From: Burkholderia sp. MS389
GTDB lineage: Bacteria > Pseudomonadota > Gammaproteobacteria > Burkholderiales > Burkholderiaceae
DNA length: 64,000 nucleotides
NCBI RefSeq assembly: GCF_016899425.1
Contig: NZ_CP045996.1
Span: 992,001 to 1,056,000, forward strand
Reading direction: 5' to 3'
A model generated the notes under the pieces. That model was not told the DNA's origin, did no database searches, and worked only from the letters and a program-made list of their open reading frames with translations. A program made the position numbers and the translations under genes. Position 1 is the stretch's first letter; each line of letters opens with the position of its first letter. Shown piece after piece: positions 36,560-45,303 of the stretch.

Positions 36560-38820
36560 TGAATTCCCACGACGACATCGACGAAGGCCGCCGGCACTTC
36601 ATCGTCTCCGGCGCGCTGTTCGTCGCGTTCACGCTCGCGCCCGCGTCGCGCGCGGCCGCGCAGCTGGTGATCGCCGACGAAGGCGCGGCCGTGCACGTGG
36701 CGAAGGCCACGCAGGCGCTCGCCGGCAGCCTGAAGACCAATCCGCTGCTCGATGCATGGGTCAAGATCGCGCCCGACGGCAAGGTCACCGTGTACACCGG
36801 CAAGGTCGAGCTCGGCACCGGCGTGCGCACCGCGCTGCTGCAGGTGGCCGCCGAGGAACTCGACATGAAGCCGTCGCTGATCACGTTCCTGACCGCCGAC
36901 ACCGGCGCGTCGCCGGACGAAGGCTTGACCGCCGGCAGCCATACGATGGCCGACAGCGGCTCCGCGCTGCTGAACGCGACCGCGCAGGTGCGCGCGCTGC
37001 TGGTCGAAGGCGCGGCGAAACGCTTCGGCGTCGATCCGCGCGTGCTGACGACCGCCGATGCGGTGATCACGGCGCCCGACGGCCGCACGATGACCTACGG
37101 CGACGCGATCCGCACGGTCGACCTGCACCGCAACGCGACGCCCACGTCGCCGCTGAAGAGCCCGGCGACATTCGCGGTGATCGGCACGTCGCTGCCGCGC
37201 GTCGACATCCCGAACAAGGTCACGGGCGGCGTCAGCTACGTGCAGGACATGCAGCTGCCCGGCATGCTGCACGCGCGCGTCGTGATGCCGCCGGTGTACG
37301 ACGCGAAGCTGCTGTCGTTCGACGAAGCCGCGATCCTGAAGCTGCCGGGCGTCGTGCGGATCGTGCGCAACGGCAGCATGCTCGCGGTGGTCGCGCAGGG
37401 CGAGTGGCAGGCGGTGGTCGCGCAGCGCGCGCTCGCCGCCGGCTGCCAGTGGTCGCCGGGCCGCAAGCTGCCCGAGCGCAGCACCGTGCACGCGGACCTG
37501 AAGCGGATCTCGACGCAGCGCATCGAGATCGCGAACACGCACGCGGCCACCGCGCCGGCCGCGAAGACGCTGAACGCGACGTTCCTGAAGAACTACCTGT
37601 TGCACGGGTCGATCGGGCCGTCGTGCTCGGTCGCGCATCTCGAGAACGGGATGATGACGGTGTGGACCCACTCGCAGGGCGTCTATCCGCTGCGCGACGC
37701 GCTCGCGGAGATGCTGTCGATGCCGAAGGCGAACATTCGCTGCATTCACACCGAAGGCTCCGGCTGCTACGGCCACAACGCGGCGGACGACGTGGCCGCA
37801 CATGCGGCGCTGATCGCCGCCGCGATGCCGGGCAAGCCGATTCGCGTGCAATGGATGCGCGAACAGGAACACACGTGGGATCACTTCACGCCCGCGATGG
37901 TGACCGAGGTCAGCGCATCGCTCGACGCGAGCGGCCGCATCGTCGACTGGAACTATGCGCTGTGGAGCAGCTCGCACAACGAGCGGATCGTCAACGCGGG
38001 CCGGCTGCTGCCCGCGCGCATGCTCGAGCCGCCGTTCGTGCCCGCGCCGTCGACGCCGATGCTTCAACCGGAGGGCGGCGGCGACCGCAACGCGATCCCG
38101 CTGTACGCGCTGCCGAACCAGCACATCGTCAACCACTTCTCGCCGACGATGCCGCTGCAGACGTCCGCGATGCGTTCGCTCGGCGCGCACACGAACGTCT
38201 GGGCGATCGAAAGCTTCATGGACGAGCTCGCGCACGCGGCCGGCGTCGATCCGGTCGAATTCCGGCTGCGCCACATGGAAGACCATCGCGCGCGGCAGGT
38301 GATCCAGCTCGCCGCGAAGCACTTCGGCTGGCCGCGGCCGCCGCGCGCGCGCAACCGCGGCGTCGGCTTCGCGTTCGGCAAGTACAAGAACCTGATGGCC
38401 TACGTCGCGATCGCGGTCGAGGTGTCGGTCGTGCCGGAAACCGGCCAGGTGACGCTCGAACACGCGGAAGCCGCCGTCGACGCGGGCCAGATCGTGTCGC
38501 CGGACGGCATCCGCAACCAGATCGAGGGCGGCATCGTGCAGGCCGCGAGCTGGACGCTGTACGAGGCGCTGAAGTACGACACGGAACGGATTCGCAGCTT
38601 CGACTGGAGCAGCTACCCGATCCTGCGCTTCTCGGCCGCGCCGCAGAACGTGAAGGTCCATCTGGTCAATCGCCCCGGCGCGCCGTTTCTCGGCGCGGCC
38701 GAGGCGTCGATGGGGCCGACCGCCGGCGCGCTGGCCAACGCGATCTTCGACGCGACCGGCCAGCGCCTGCGCGAAATGCCGTTTGCCGGCGACGCGCTGA
38801 GAAAGCGCATCGACGCGTAG
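36559..38820 (+). CDS. Molybdopterin-binding dehydrogenase large subunit, IorB-like
   Basis: A 753-aa subunit with a Tat-type signal (EGRRHFIVSG). The xanthine-oxidase-family Mo-cofactor segments are present: GKVELGTGVRTALLQVAAEELD, EGSGCYGHNAADDVAAHAALIA and RNRGVGFAFGKY. The arrangement of cytochrome, small [2Fe-2S] and large subunits, and the lack of an FAD subunit, resembles IorAB or periplasmic aldehyde dehydrogenases. The substrate (aldehyde or N-heterocycle) cannot be fixed from sequence. The start overlaps the previous stop. Confidence 0.92.
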   Translation: MNSHDDIDEGRRHFIVSGALFVAFTLAPASRAAAQLVIADEGAAVHVAKATQALAGSLKTNPLLDAWVKIAPDGKVTVYTGKVELGTGVRTALLQVAAEELDMKPSLITFLTADTGASPDEGLTAGSHTMADSGSALLNATAQVRALLVEGAAKRFGVDPRVLTTADAVITAPDGRTMTYGDAIRTVDLHRNATPTSPLKSPATFAVIGTSLPRVDIPNKVTGGVSYVQDMQLPGMLHARVVMPPVYDAKLLSFDEAAILKLPGVVRIVRNGSMLAVVAQGEWQAVVAQRALAAGCQWSPGRKLPERSTVHADLKRISTQRIEIANTHAATAPAAKTLNATFLKNYLLHGSIGPSCSVAHLENGMMTVWTHSQGVYPLRDALAEMLSMPKANIRCIHTEGSGCYGHNAADDVAAHAALIAAAMPGKPIRVQWMREQEHTWDHFTPAMVTEVSASLDASGRIVDWNYALWSSSHNERIVNAGRLLPARMLEPPFVPAPSTPMLQPEGGGDRNAIPLYALPNQHIVNHFSPTMPLQTSAMRSLGAHTNVWAIESFMDELAHAAGVDPVEFRLRHMEDHRARQVIQLAAKHFGWPRPPRARNRGVGFAFGKYKNLMAYVAIAVEVSVVPETGQVTLEHAEAAVDAGQIVSPDGIRNQIEGGIVQAASWTLYEALKYDTERIRSFDWSSYPILRFSAAPQNVKVHLVNRPGAPFLGAAEASMGPTAGALANAIFDATGQRLREMPFAGDALRKRIDA

Positions 38821-38870
38821 CGGTCGGTCGCATTCGCTGCGCGACACGCCCTATCCGATACACGACAAGA

Positions 38871-38894
38871 CGGCGCCGGCACGCACCGGCGCCG
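38871..38894 (+). terminator. Hairpin after the dehydrogenase operon
   Basis: Perfect 9-bp arms (CGGCGCCGG and CCGGCGCCG) with a 6-nt loop lie 50 bp after the stop of the molybdopterin subunit and 29 bp before the LysR gene. No T-run follows. Confidence 0.55.
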
Positions 38895-38923
38895 CATGCC
38901 GACAGGCGGGAGAACTTCCGACG

Positions 38924-39841
38924 ATGGATACCTTGCTTTCGATGCGCGTGTTCACGCGCATCGTCGAAACCGGCAGCTTCACGCGCGCGTCGGACACGAC
39001 CGGCCTCACCACGCCGCGCGTGTCCGCGCTGCTGAGCGCACTCGAGCAGCATCTCGGCTGCCGGCTGCTGAACCGCACCACGCGCCGCATCTCGCTGACC
39101 GAGGACGGCCAGGCGTATTACGAACGCGCCGTCGCGGTGCTGCGCGAGATCGACGACATGGAGGCGTCGGTGTCGCAGGCCCGCAACGTGCCGCGCGGCC
39201 GGCTGAAAGTGAACCTGCCGCCCGCGATGGCGAAGCAGGTCGTCGTGCCCGCGCTGCCGGCGTTTCTCGACGCCCATCCGGACATCATGATCGAACTCGG
39301 CGTGACCGACCGGCAGATCGACCTCGTCGGCGAAGGGGTCGACTGCGTGGTGCGCATCGGCGCGCTCGACGATTCGGGGATGATCGCGCGGCGGATCGGC
39401 AGCCTGACCACCTGCACGTGCGGCTCGCCCGCGTATTTCGCGCGGTGCGGCGAGCCGGAGACCGTCGACGATCTCGCGCAGCACGTGGCGGTCAGTCACA
39501 TCTCGGCCGACACCGGGCGACCGCGCCCGTGGGATTACGTCGTCGACGGCGAGCCGCGCATCGTGCAGATGTGCGGCACGGTGGCCGTCAACGACGCGGA
39601 CAACTACATCGAGTGCGGCGTCGCCGGCATCGGCCTGATCAAGACATCGCTGTACCTCGTCGAGCCTTACCTGAAATCGGGCCGGCTTCGCGAGGTGCTG
39701 ACCGATTTCAACGCGCCGGCCAGGCCGATTTCGGTGCTGTACCCGCCCAATCGCCACATCCCGGTCAAGCTGAAGGTGTTCGTCGACTGGCTCGCGGGCC
39801 TGTTCGAGCAGATTCCGACACTGCAGGGCAAACGCGGCTGA
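38924..39841 (+). CDS. LysR-family transcriptional regulator
   Basis: A 305-aa protein. The helix-turn-helix is at residues 5-60 (MRVFTRIVETGSFTRASDTTGLTTPRVSALLSALEQHLGCRLLNRTTRR), followed by the effector domain. It is preceded by the operon hairpin and followed by its own hairpin at 39851. It might control the upstream dehydrogenase or the downstream MFS/ene-reductase genes; nothing in the sequence decides. The effector is unknown. Confidence 0.92.
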   Translation: MDTLLSMRVFTRIVETGSFTRASDTTGLTTPRVSALLSALEQHLGCRLLNRTTRRISLTEDGQAYYERAVAVLREIDDMEASVSQARNVPRGRLKVNLPPAMAKQVVVPALPAFLDAHPDIMIELGVTDRQIDLVGEGVDCVVRIGALDDSGMIARRIGSLTTCTCGSPAYFARCGEPETVDDLAQHVAVSHISADTGRPRPWDYVVDGEPRIVQMCGTVAVNDADNYIECGVAGIGLIKTSLYLVEPYLKSGRLREVLTDFNAPARPISVLYPPNRHIPVKLKVFVDWLAGLFEQIPTLQGKRG

Positions 39842-39850
39842 CCCCACCGG

Positions 39851-39874
39851 GCGCGGCACTTTTGCGTGCCGCGC
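39851..39874 (+). terminator. Hairpin after the LysR gene
   Basis: Perfect 9-bp arms (GCGCGGCAC and GTGCCGCGC) with loop TTTTGC lie 10 bp after the LysR stop. The unbroken GC-rich stem suggests a terminator, but a downstream T-run is lacking. Confidence 0.6.
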
Positions 39875-40022
39875 AACGCTCGATTGCGCGGCGTCTCGCT
39901 TCCGGTTTTATCGATTGATCAATAGTATGGACGGCAATGCGGTGCACCGTAGCGCGGCCGAGCGAACCCGATGCCGGCGCGACGCTTCGGTGTCCGGCCT
40001 TTCCCTTTTCCAGGAGTCGATC

Positions 40023-41240
40023 ATGTCAACGGATTCAACACCGCTCGCGCCGCCCGCGCACGGCGTCAAACTCACGCAGGGGCTGATCCTGCTGTTCGCG
40101 TTCAGCTGCGGCGCGATCGTCGCGAACCTGTATTACGCACAGCCGATCACCGAGCTCATCGCGCCGAGCCTGCACATGTCCGGCAACACGGCGAGCCTGA
40201 TCGTGTCGCTGACGCAGATCGGCTACGCGCTCGGGCTGTTCTTCATCGTGCCGCTCGGCGACCTGCTCGAAAACCGCAAGCTGATGATCGTGACGGCCAT
40301 CGTGTCGATCGCGAGCCTCGCGGCGGCCGCGTTCGTGCGCACGCCCGGGCTCTTCCTCGCGATTTCGCTGCTGATCGGGTTCAGCTCGGTGGCCGTGCAG
40401 ATCCTCGTGCCGCTCGCCGCGCACCTCGCGCCCGACCATTCGCGCGGCCGCGTCGTCGGCACGATCATGAGCGGGCTGCTGCTCGGCATCCTGCTCGCGC
40501 GGCCGCTGTCGAGCGTCGTCGCCGACGCGTTCGGCTGGCGCTTCGTGTTCGCGGCCGCGGCCGTGCTGATGACGCTCGTCACGGCCGTGCTCGCGCTGAC
40601 GATTCCGTCGCGCCAGCCCGATCATCGCGCAACCTATTTCGAACTGATCGGCTCGCTGCTGCACCTCGTTCGCACGATGCCGGTGCTGCGTCACCGCGCG
40701 TTCTACCAGGGCCTGATGTTCGCGTCGTTCAGCCTGTTCTGGACCGCCGTGCCCGTCGAGCTGACGCGTCACTACGGGTTGTCGCAATCGGCGATCGGCC
40801 TGTTCGCGCTGGTCGGCGCGATCGGCGCGACGTCGGCGCCGGTGGCCGGACGCCTCGCGGATGCCGGCCATACGGTGCGCGCGACGCTGATCGCGCTGGT
40901 TGCCGGCGCGCTCGCGTATGCGGTCGGGGTCGTGCACGGCGCCGGCCTGTACGGGCTCGTCGTCACCGGCATCGTGCTCGACTTCGCGGTGCAGATGAAC
41001 ATGGTGCTCGGCCAGCGCGAGATCTACGCGCTGCATGCGGCGAGCCGCAACCGGCTCAATGCGCTGTACATGACGAGCATCTTCGTCGGCGGCGCCATCG
41101 GCTCCGCGCTCGCGAGCCCGCTGTACGAACACGGCGGCTGGCCGCTCGTCGCCGCGGTGGCCGGCGCGTTCCCGATCGTCGCGCTCGGCCACTACCTGCT
41201 CGTCGGGCGGCCGCACGCGCAACGTCACGCCGCGGGTTGA
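40023..41240 (+). CDS. MFS transporter, 12-helix type
   Basis: A 405-aa carrier with 12 predicted helices; GGAG precedes the ATG at 40023. Motif A-like sequence lies after helix 2 (PLGDLLENRKLMIV), with GRLADAGHTVRATL in the second half. The family resembles drug/metabolite exporters. An ATTGATCAAT palindrome at 39914-39923 lies in its upstream region. Its function may be linked to the ene-reductase gene 78 bp downstream, but the substrate is unknown. Confidence 0.88.
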   Translation: MSTDSTPLAPPAHGVKLTQGLILLFAFSCGAIVANLYYAQPITELIAPSLHMSGNTASLIVSLTQIGYALGLFFIVPLGDLLENRKLMIVTAIVSIASLAAAAFVRTPGLFLAISLLIGFSSVAVQILVPLAAHLAPDHSRGRVVGTIMSGLLLGILLARPLSSVVADAFGWRFVFAAAAVLMTLVTAVLALTIPSRQPDHRATYFELIGSLLHLVRTMPVLRHRAFYQGLMFASFSLFWTAVPVELTRHYGLSQSAIGLFALVGAIGATSAPVAGRLADAGHTVRATLIALVAGALAYAVGVVHGAGLYGLVVTGIVLDFAVQMNMVLGQREIYALHAASRNRLNALYMTSIFVGGAIGSALASPLYEHGGWPLVAAVAGAFPIVALGHYLLVGRPHAQRHAAG

Positions 41241-41270
41241 TCCATCGTCACCCATCGAATCGATCCGTTC

Positions 41271-41292
41271 GCGGGGCGCAAAGCCGCCCCGC
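41271..41292 (+). terminator. Intercistronic hairpin between MFS and ene-reductase genes
   Basis: An 8-bp stem (GCGGGGCG with CGCCCCGC) and 6-nt loop lies 27 bp upstream of the ene-reductase ATG. It may reduce read-through from the MFS gene. There is no T-run. Confidence 0.4.
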
Positions 41293-41318
41293 TCCCCGTC
41301 GAACCACAGGAGTCCATC

Positions 41319-42431
41319 ATGTCTTCCCTGCTCAGTGCCTACGATCTGCGCGGCCTCGCGCTGCCGAACCGCGTCGTGATGGGGCCGATGACGCGCTCGC
41401 GCGCGCCGTCCCGCGGCCTGCCCACCGAACTGATGGCCGAGTACTACGCGCAGCGCGCGTCGGCCGGCCTGATCGTGACCGAGGCCACCAACGTCAGCCC
41501 GGCGTCCGCCGCATTCGAGCTGACGCCCGGTCTCGTCGACGATGCGCAAGCCGCCGCGTGGAAAACCGTCACCGACGCCGTCCATGCGAACGGCGGCCGC
41601 ATCTTCGCGCAGCTGTGGCACGGCGGCCGCGTCAGTTCGCTGACGCTGCTCGGCGGCGCCGCGCCGCTGTCGCCGTCCGGCGTGAACGACGACCTCGAAC
41701 AGTTGCAGGTGTGGGCGCAGTTGCAGAACGGCTACTACACGAAGATTCATGCGACGCCGTCGCGCGCGATGACGACCGATGAAGTCGTCGCGGCCGTCGA
41801 CGAATTCCGGCAGGCCGCCGCGCACGCGATGGCCGCGGGCTTCGACGGCGTCGAGATCCATGCGGCCAACGGCTATCTGCCGCACCAGTTCCTGTCGTCG
41901 ACGCTGAACCGCCGCGACGATCGCTACGGCGGTTCGGTCGCGAACCGCGCGCGCTTTCTCGAGGAAATCGTCGACGCGGTCGGCGGCGTGATGCCGCTGA
42001 ACCGCGTCGGCGTGCGCATCTCGCCGTACGCGAAATACAACAACGTGCGCGACGCCGATCCGGACGCGACGCTCGCGTACGTCGGCCGGATGCTCGACGC
42101 GGCGGGCGTCGCGTACCTGCACGCGGCCGACACCAACGGCTGGAGCGGCGAGCCCGATCTGCCGCGCATCGTCGAGCACGCGCGCCGGTCGTTCCATGGC
42201 ACGCTGATCGTCAACGGCGGCATTTCGCCGGACGCGGCGAACGCGCTGATCGACGCGGGCGACGCCGATCTCGTCGCGTTTGCGCGCGCGTATATCGCGA
42301 ACCCGGATCTCGTCGAGCGCATCGCGGCCCGCGCACCGCTCGCGGAGCCGAAGGCCGCCGGCTGGTACGGCGGCGACCGCGCCGGCTACGTCGACTATGC
42401 GCGGTACGATGCGGCGCCGTCGCACGCGTGA
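41319..42431 (+). CDS. Old-yellow-enzyme family ene-reductase
   Basis: A 370-aa FMN enzyme. The substrate-binding pair is intact as His181 and Asn184 (HAANGYLPHQF), and FMN contacts fit HGGRVSS and NRRDDRYGGSVANR. OYE/NemA-type enzymes reduce activated C=C bonds with NADPH and often detoxify electrophiles and nitro compounds. It follows the MFS gene and ends at a strong bidirectional hairpin. Physiological substrate unknown. Confidence 0.93.
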   Translation: MSSLLSAYDLRGLALPNRVVMGPMTRSRAPSRGLPTELMAEYYAQRASAGLIVTEATNVSPASAAFELTPGLVDDAQAAAWKTVTDAVHANGGRIFAQLWHGGRVSSLTLLGGAAPLSPSGVNDDLEQLQVWAQLQNGYYTKIHATPSRAMTTDEVVAAVDEFRQAAAHAMAAGFDGVEIHAANGYLPHQFLSSTLNRRDDRYGGSVANRARFLEEIVDAVGGVMPLNRVGVRISPYAKYNNVRDADPDATLAYVGRMLDAAGVAYLHAADTNGWSGEPDLPRIVEHARRSFHGTLIVNGGISPDAANALIDAGDADLVAFARAYIANPDLVERIAARAPLAEPKAAGWYGGDRAGYVDYARYDAAPSHA

Positions 42432-42485
42432 CCCGCACATGCGGCGCGCCACGTGCGGCATCCCGCGCGCGGCCGCGCGCCGCAG

Positions 42486-42520
42486 CCGGTCGAGCGTGCG
42501 GCTGCCGCACGCTCGACCGG
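42486..42520. terminator. 16-bp stem hairpin between convergent genes
   Basis: Perfect 16-bp arms (CCGGTCGAGCGTGCGG and its complement) with loop CTG lie between the ene-reductase stop (42431) and the stop of the leftward HD-like gene (42526). It is the longest perfect hairpin seen between genes here and probably ends transcription in both directions. Confidence 0.75.
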
Positions 42521-42525
42521 GGCCG

Positions 42526-43200
42526 TCACATGTCGTTCCACCGCGCGCCCAGCACGCGGCCGCAGAAATTCGGCCGATGAAAATCCGGATCCGCGCGTTC
42601 GAGCACGTCGGCGCTCCACGTGCCGAAGGTCGACTGCGGCCGGTGCGCGACGCCGCGCGCGACCAGGTCGAGAAACGCTTCGGGGAAATCGCCAGCGCGC
42701 GGATACGCGGCAAGGAGCGCGTCGCGCTCGTGGGCCATGTACGCGTCGAAGTCGGTCGCCATCAGGTCCGTCGACACCGCGCACGCCAATGCGCGCGCGA
42801 GCGGCGACGCGCGGACGGCCACGCCCGGCGTCGTATGCAGCGCGATCGCGTGCCACACGTCGTCGCGCATGCGCCGCGACCGGCGATGCCGCAGCAGCAA
42901 CGCGTGCGCGGCATCCGCGCCGTCGAGCTCGTAGCGTTCGGTCGAACGGCCGTACGCCGGGCTCAGCCCCATGTTGGCGTACATCGCGGCGACATACAGT
43001 GCATCGGCATCGCACGCGTCGCCCGCACGCCGCGCGGCGAGCGATGCGAACACGAACACGCGCGCCGCGTGATCGACGAGCGCGGCGGGCAACGACGCGC
43101 GGGCCGCGTCGGCTGCCTCGACCGCAACGGGCGTGCGCGGAATGCGAACGCCGGCCACTTCGTCGCCGGTGGCCGATGCGCGCGGGTGCGCAGCATTCAT
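42526..43200 (-). CDS. HD-domain-like protein with a degenerate metal site
   Basis: A 224-aa protein; AAGGAG precedes the ATG. The helical layout (DHAARVFVFASLAARRAG..., DALYVAAMY..., DVWHAIALHTT) matches the cyanamide-hydratase-like HD family. Where the family has the 'HD' pair after the LYVAA helix, this protein reads AMYANMG, so the namesake residues are missing. It is probably not a functional HD hydrolase, or it binds metal differently. It lies downstream of the amidohydrolase genes but is separated by a short gap and is likely independent. Confidence 0.7.
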   Translation of the reverse strand: MNAAHPRASATGDEVAGVRIPRTPVAVEAADAARASLPAALVDHAARVFVFASLAARRAGDACDADALYVAAMYANMGLSPAYGRSTERYELDGADAAHALLLRHRRSRRMRDDVWHAIALHTTPGVAVRASPLARALACAVSTDLMATDFDAYMAHERDALLAAYPRAGDFPEAFLDLVARGVAHRPQSTFGTWSADVLERADPDFHRPNFCGRVLGARWNDM

Positions 43201-43281
43201 CCTGTCTCCTTCATGCCCCGCGCACGGGGCGGAAAATCGTTCAATGCACGGCGGCGTGCGTCGCGCACCGGCACGCGCCGC

Positions 43282-45180
43282 TCAAAACGCGACGCAGCAG
43301 CGGCCGAAGGCTTCGCAGCGTTCGGCGGCCGCGCTTGCGGTCGGATAGCGCGACCGCGCGAAGCGGCGTCCGTGACCGCGCGCGCGGCACGCATCGATGC
43401 CGGGCGCCGCGCATGCGTCGCCCGCCGCCGACGCGTGCGGCGCGTCGCGGCCGCCGGCGCCCGCCGCATCGGCGACGCCGCCTGCGGCGACCGGCGACCA
43501 TACGGGGCTGACGGGCGGCGGCGGCGGCGCCAGCGGCGAGAATTCCTGCTCCGCGTGCACGACCTTGCCGTCGACGACCGTCAGCACCGACGACAACGTC
43601 GGGATACGCCGCGCGTCGACCGTGAAGTAGTCGTCGCTCAGCACCGCGAAGTCGGCGTATCGGCCGGGCACCAGCGCGCCCTTGCGATGCTCGTCCGCGG
43701 AGAACCACGCGCTGCCGACCGTGTAGCGGCGCAGCGCCTCCATCCGGCCGAGCCGGTTGCGCGCCGGATACAGCGCGGTGCCGCCCACGCTGCGCCCCGA
43801 CACCATCCAGTACAGTGCGACGAACGGGTTGTAGCTCGCCGCGCCCGTCGCGCCCGAACCGGCGCCGACCGGCAGCCCGGCCGCGAGCATCGCGCGGATC
43901 GGCGGCGCGCGCGTGGCCGCCGCCGCCCCATGGCGCGCGATGAACGCTTCGCCCTGGAACGCCATGCGCGGCTGCACGGTGATGCCGCCGCCGAGCGCCG
44001 CGACGCGCGCGATATTGGCATCCGAAATCGTCTCGCAGCGGTCGAAGCTCCAGCGCAGCCCGTCGAACGGCGTGTCGCGATCGATCGCTTCGAATACGTC
44101 GAGGAAGCGGCCGATCGATTCGTCGTAGGTCGCATGCAGCCGGAACGGCCAGCGGTGACGCACCAGCAGCCGGACGATCGCCGCCAGCTCCGCGTCGACC
44201 GACGCGGGCAGGTCGACGCGCGGTTCGAGAAAATTCCCGAGATCGACGGCCGAGCACAGCAGCCGCTCGCCCGCGCCGCTCGTGCGCAGGAATGCGTCGC
44301 CGCGGTCGGGTGCCGTCAGCGCGATCCATGTCGCGAAGTCGTCGAGCTCGCGGCCCGCGTGCCGCGCGCCCAGCGCATACGCGATGCGCGTCGTCAATTC
44401 GCCGCGCCGCGCGAGCGTCGCGACCGCCGCATAGTCGTCCGGATACGCGAGACCGTCGCCGCCGGCGTCGATCGCGCTCGTCACGCCGACGCGGTTCAGC
44501 GCGCGCATGAACTGCCGCGTCGAGTTGACGCGGTCGTCCGCATCGAGCATCGGCGCGCGGGCGAGCGCCGCGCCGAGCACCGCCGGGTCCGGGCGCGCGA
44601 GCAGCAGCCCGGTCGGCCGCCCATGGCGGTCGCGCCGCAACTCGCCGCCGGGCGGATCGGGCGTGTCGCGCCCGTAGCCGAGCGCGCGCAGCGCGGCCGC
44701 ATTCAGCCACGCGCTGTCGGCCAGATGCTGGATGAACACCGGCGTGTCGGGTGCGATCGCGTTGAGCTCGGCCGCCGTCGGGCCGCGCTTTTCCACGAAC
44801 TGCAGCGCGGTCCAGCCGCCCGCCACGCGCGCCCAGTGCGGCGCGGGCGTGCGGCGGACCTGACGGCCGAGCAGCTCGAGCGCGTCGGCGAGCGACGGTA
44901 CGCCGTCCCAGCGCACCTCGAGGTTGAAGTTCATGCCGCCGCGGATCGCCTGCAGGTGCGCGTCGATCAGGCCCGGAATCACGGTACGGCCGTTCAGATC
45001 GATTCGGGTCGTGTCGTCGTGCGCATGGCGCAGCACGTCGCGATCGTCGCCGGTCGCGACGATGGTCCCGTCCTTCACGGCGAGCGCGCGGACGAACGAG
45101 CGCTGTTCGTCCTGGGTCGCGATCTTGCCGTTGAACACGACGAGGTCCGCCGAACGCGCGGGTTCCGTCGCTCTAAGCAC
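43282..45180 (-). CDS. YtcJ-type amidohydrolase paralogue with lost metal ligands
   Basis: A 632-aa protein. The GTG at 45180 is chosen because it follows a GGGAG site and gives nearly the same length as the paralogue at 61665 (633 aa). It aligns with that paralogue throughout, but three metal positions are changed: the first-strand HxH pair reads H75-L-Q77, the FDHAET position reads FDRCET (Arg381), and the GTD of the eighth strand reads GSG (Gly443). The LHATYDES segment is kept. It is probably catalytically inactive or altered. Its tail ends with EAFGRCCVAF. Confidence 0.85.
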   Translation of the reverse strand: MLRATEPARSADLVVFNGKIATQDEQRSFVRALAVKDGTIVATGDDRDVLRHAHDDTTRIDLNGRTVIPGLIDAHLQAIRGGMNFNLEVRWDGVPSLADALELLGRQVRRTPAPHWARVAGGWTALQFVEKRGPTAAELNAIAPDTPVFIQHLADSAWLNAAALRALGYGRDTPDPPGGELRRDRHGRPTGLLLARPDPAVLGAALARAPMLDADDRVNSTRQFMRALNRVGVTSAIDAGGDGLAYPDDYAAVATLARRGELTTRIAYALGARHAGRELDDFATWIALTAPDRGDAFLRTSGAGERLLCSAVDLGNFLEPRVDLPASVDAELAAIVRLLVRHRWPFRLHATYDESIGRFLDVFEAIDRDTPFDGLRWSFDRCETISDANIARVAALGGGITVQPRMAFQGEAFIARHGAAAATRAPPIRAMLAAGLPVGAGSGATGAASYNPFVALYWMVSGRSVGGTALYPARNRLGRMEALRRYTVGSAWFSADEHRKGALVPGRYADFAVLSDDYFTVDARRIPTLSSVLTVVDGKVVHAEQEFSPLAPPPPPVSPVWSPVAAGGVADAAGAGGRDAPHASAAGDACAAPGIDACRARGHGRRFARSRYPTASAAAERCEAFGRCCVAF

Positions 45181-45303
45181 CGTCGGGTCTCCCGTGCGCG
45201 CCCGCGCGCGACACCGCACGACACGCGCGGCTTCCCGCGGCGCGCGCGTCGGCACGCATGCTGCGATCGCGCGGCCGCACTGCCGTACCGGATTCGCGCA
45301 TCG

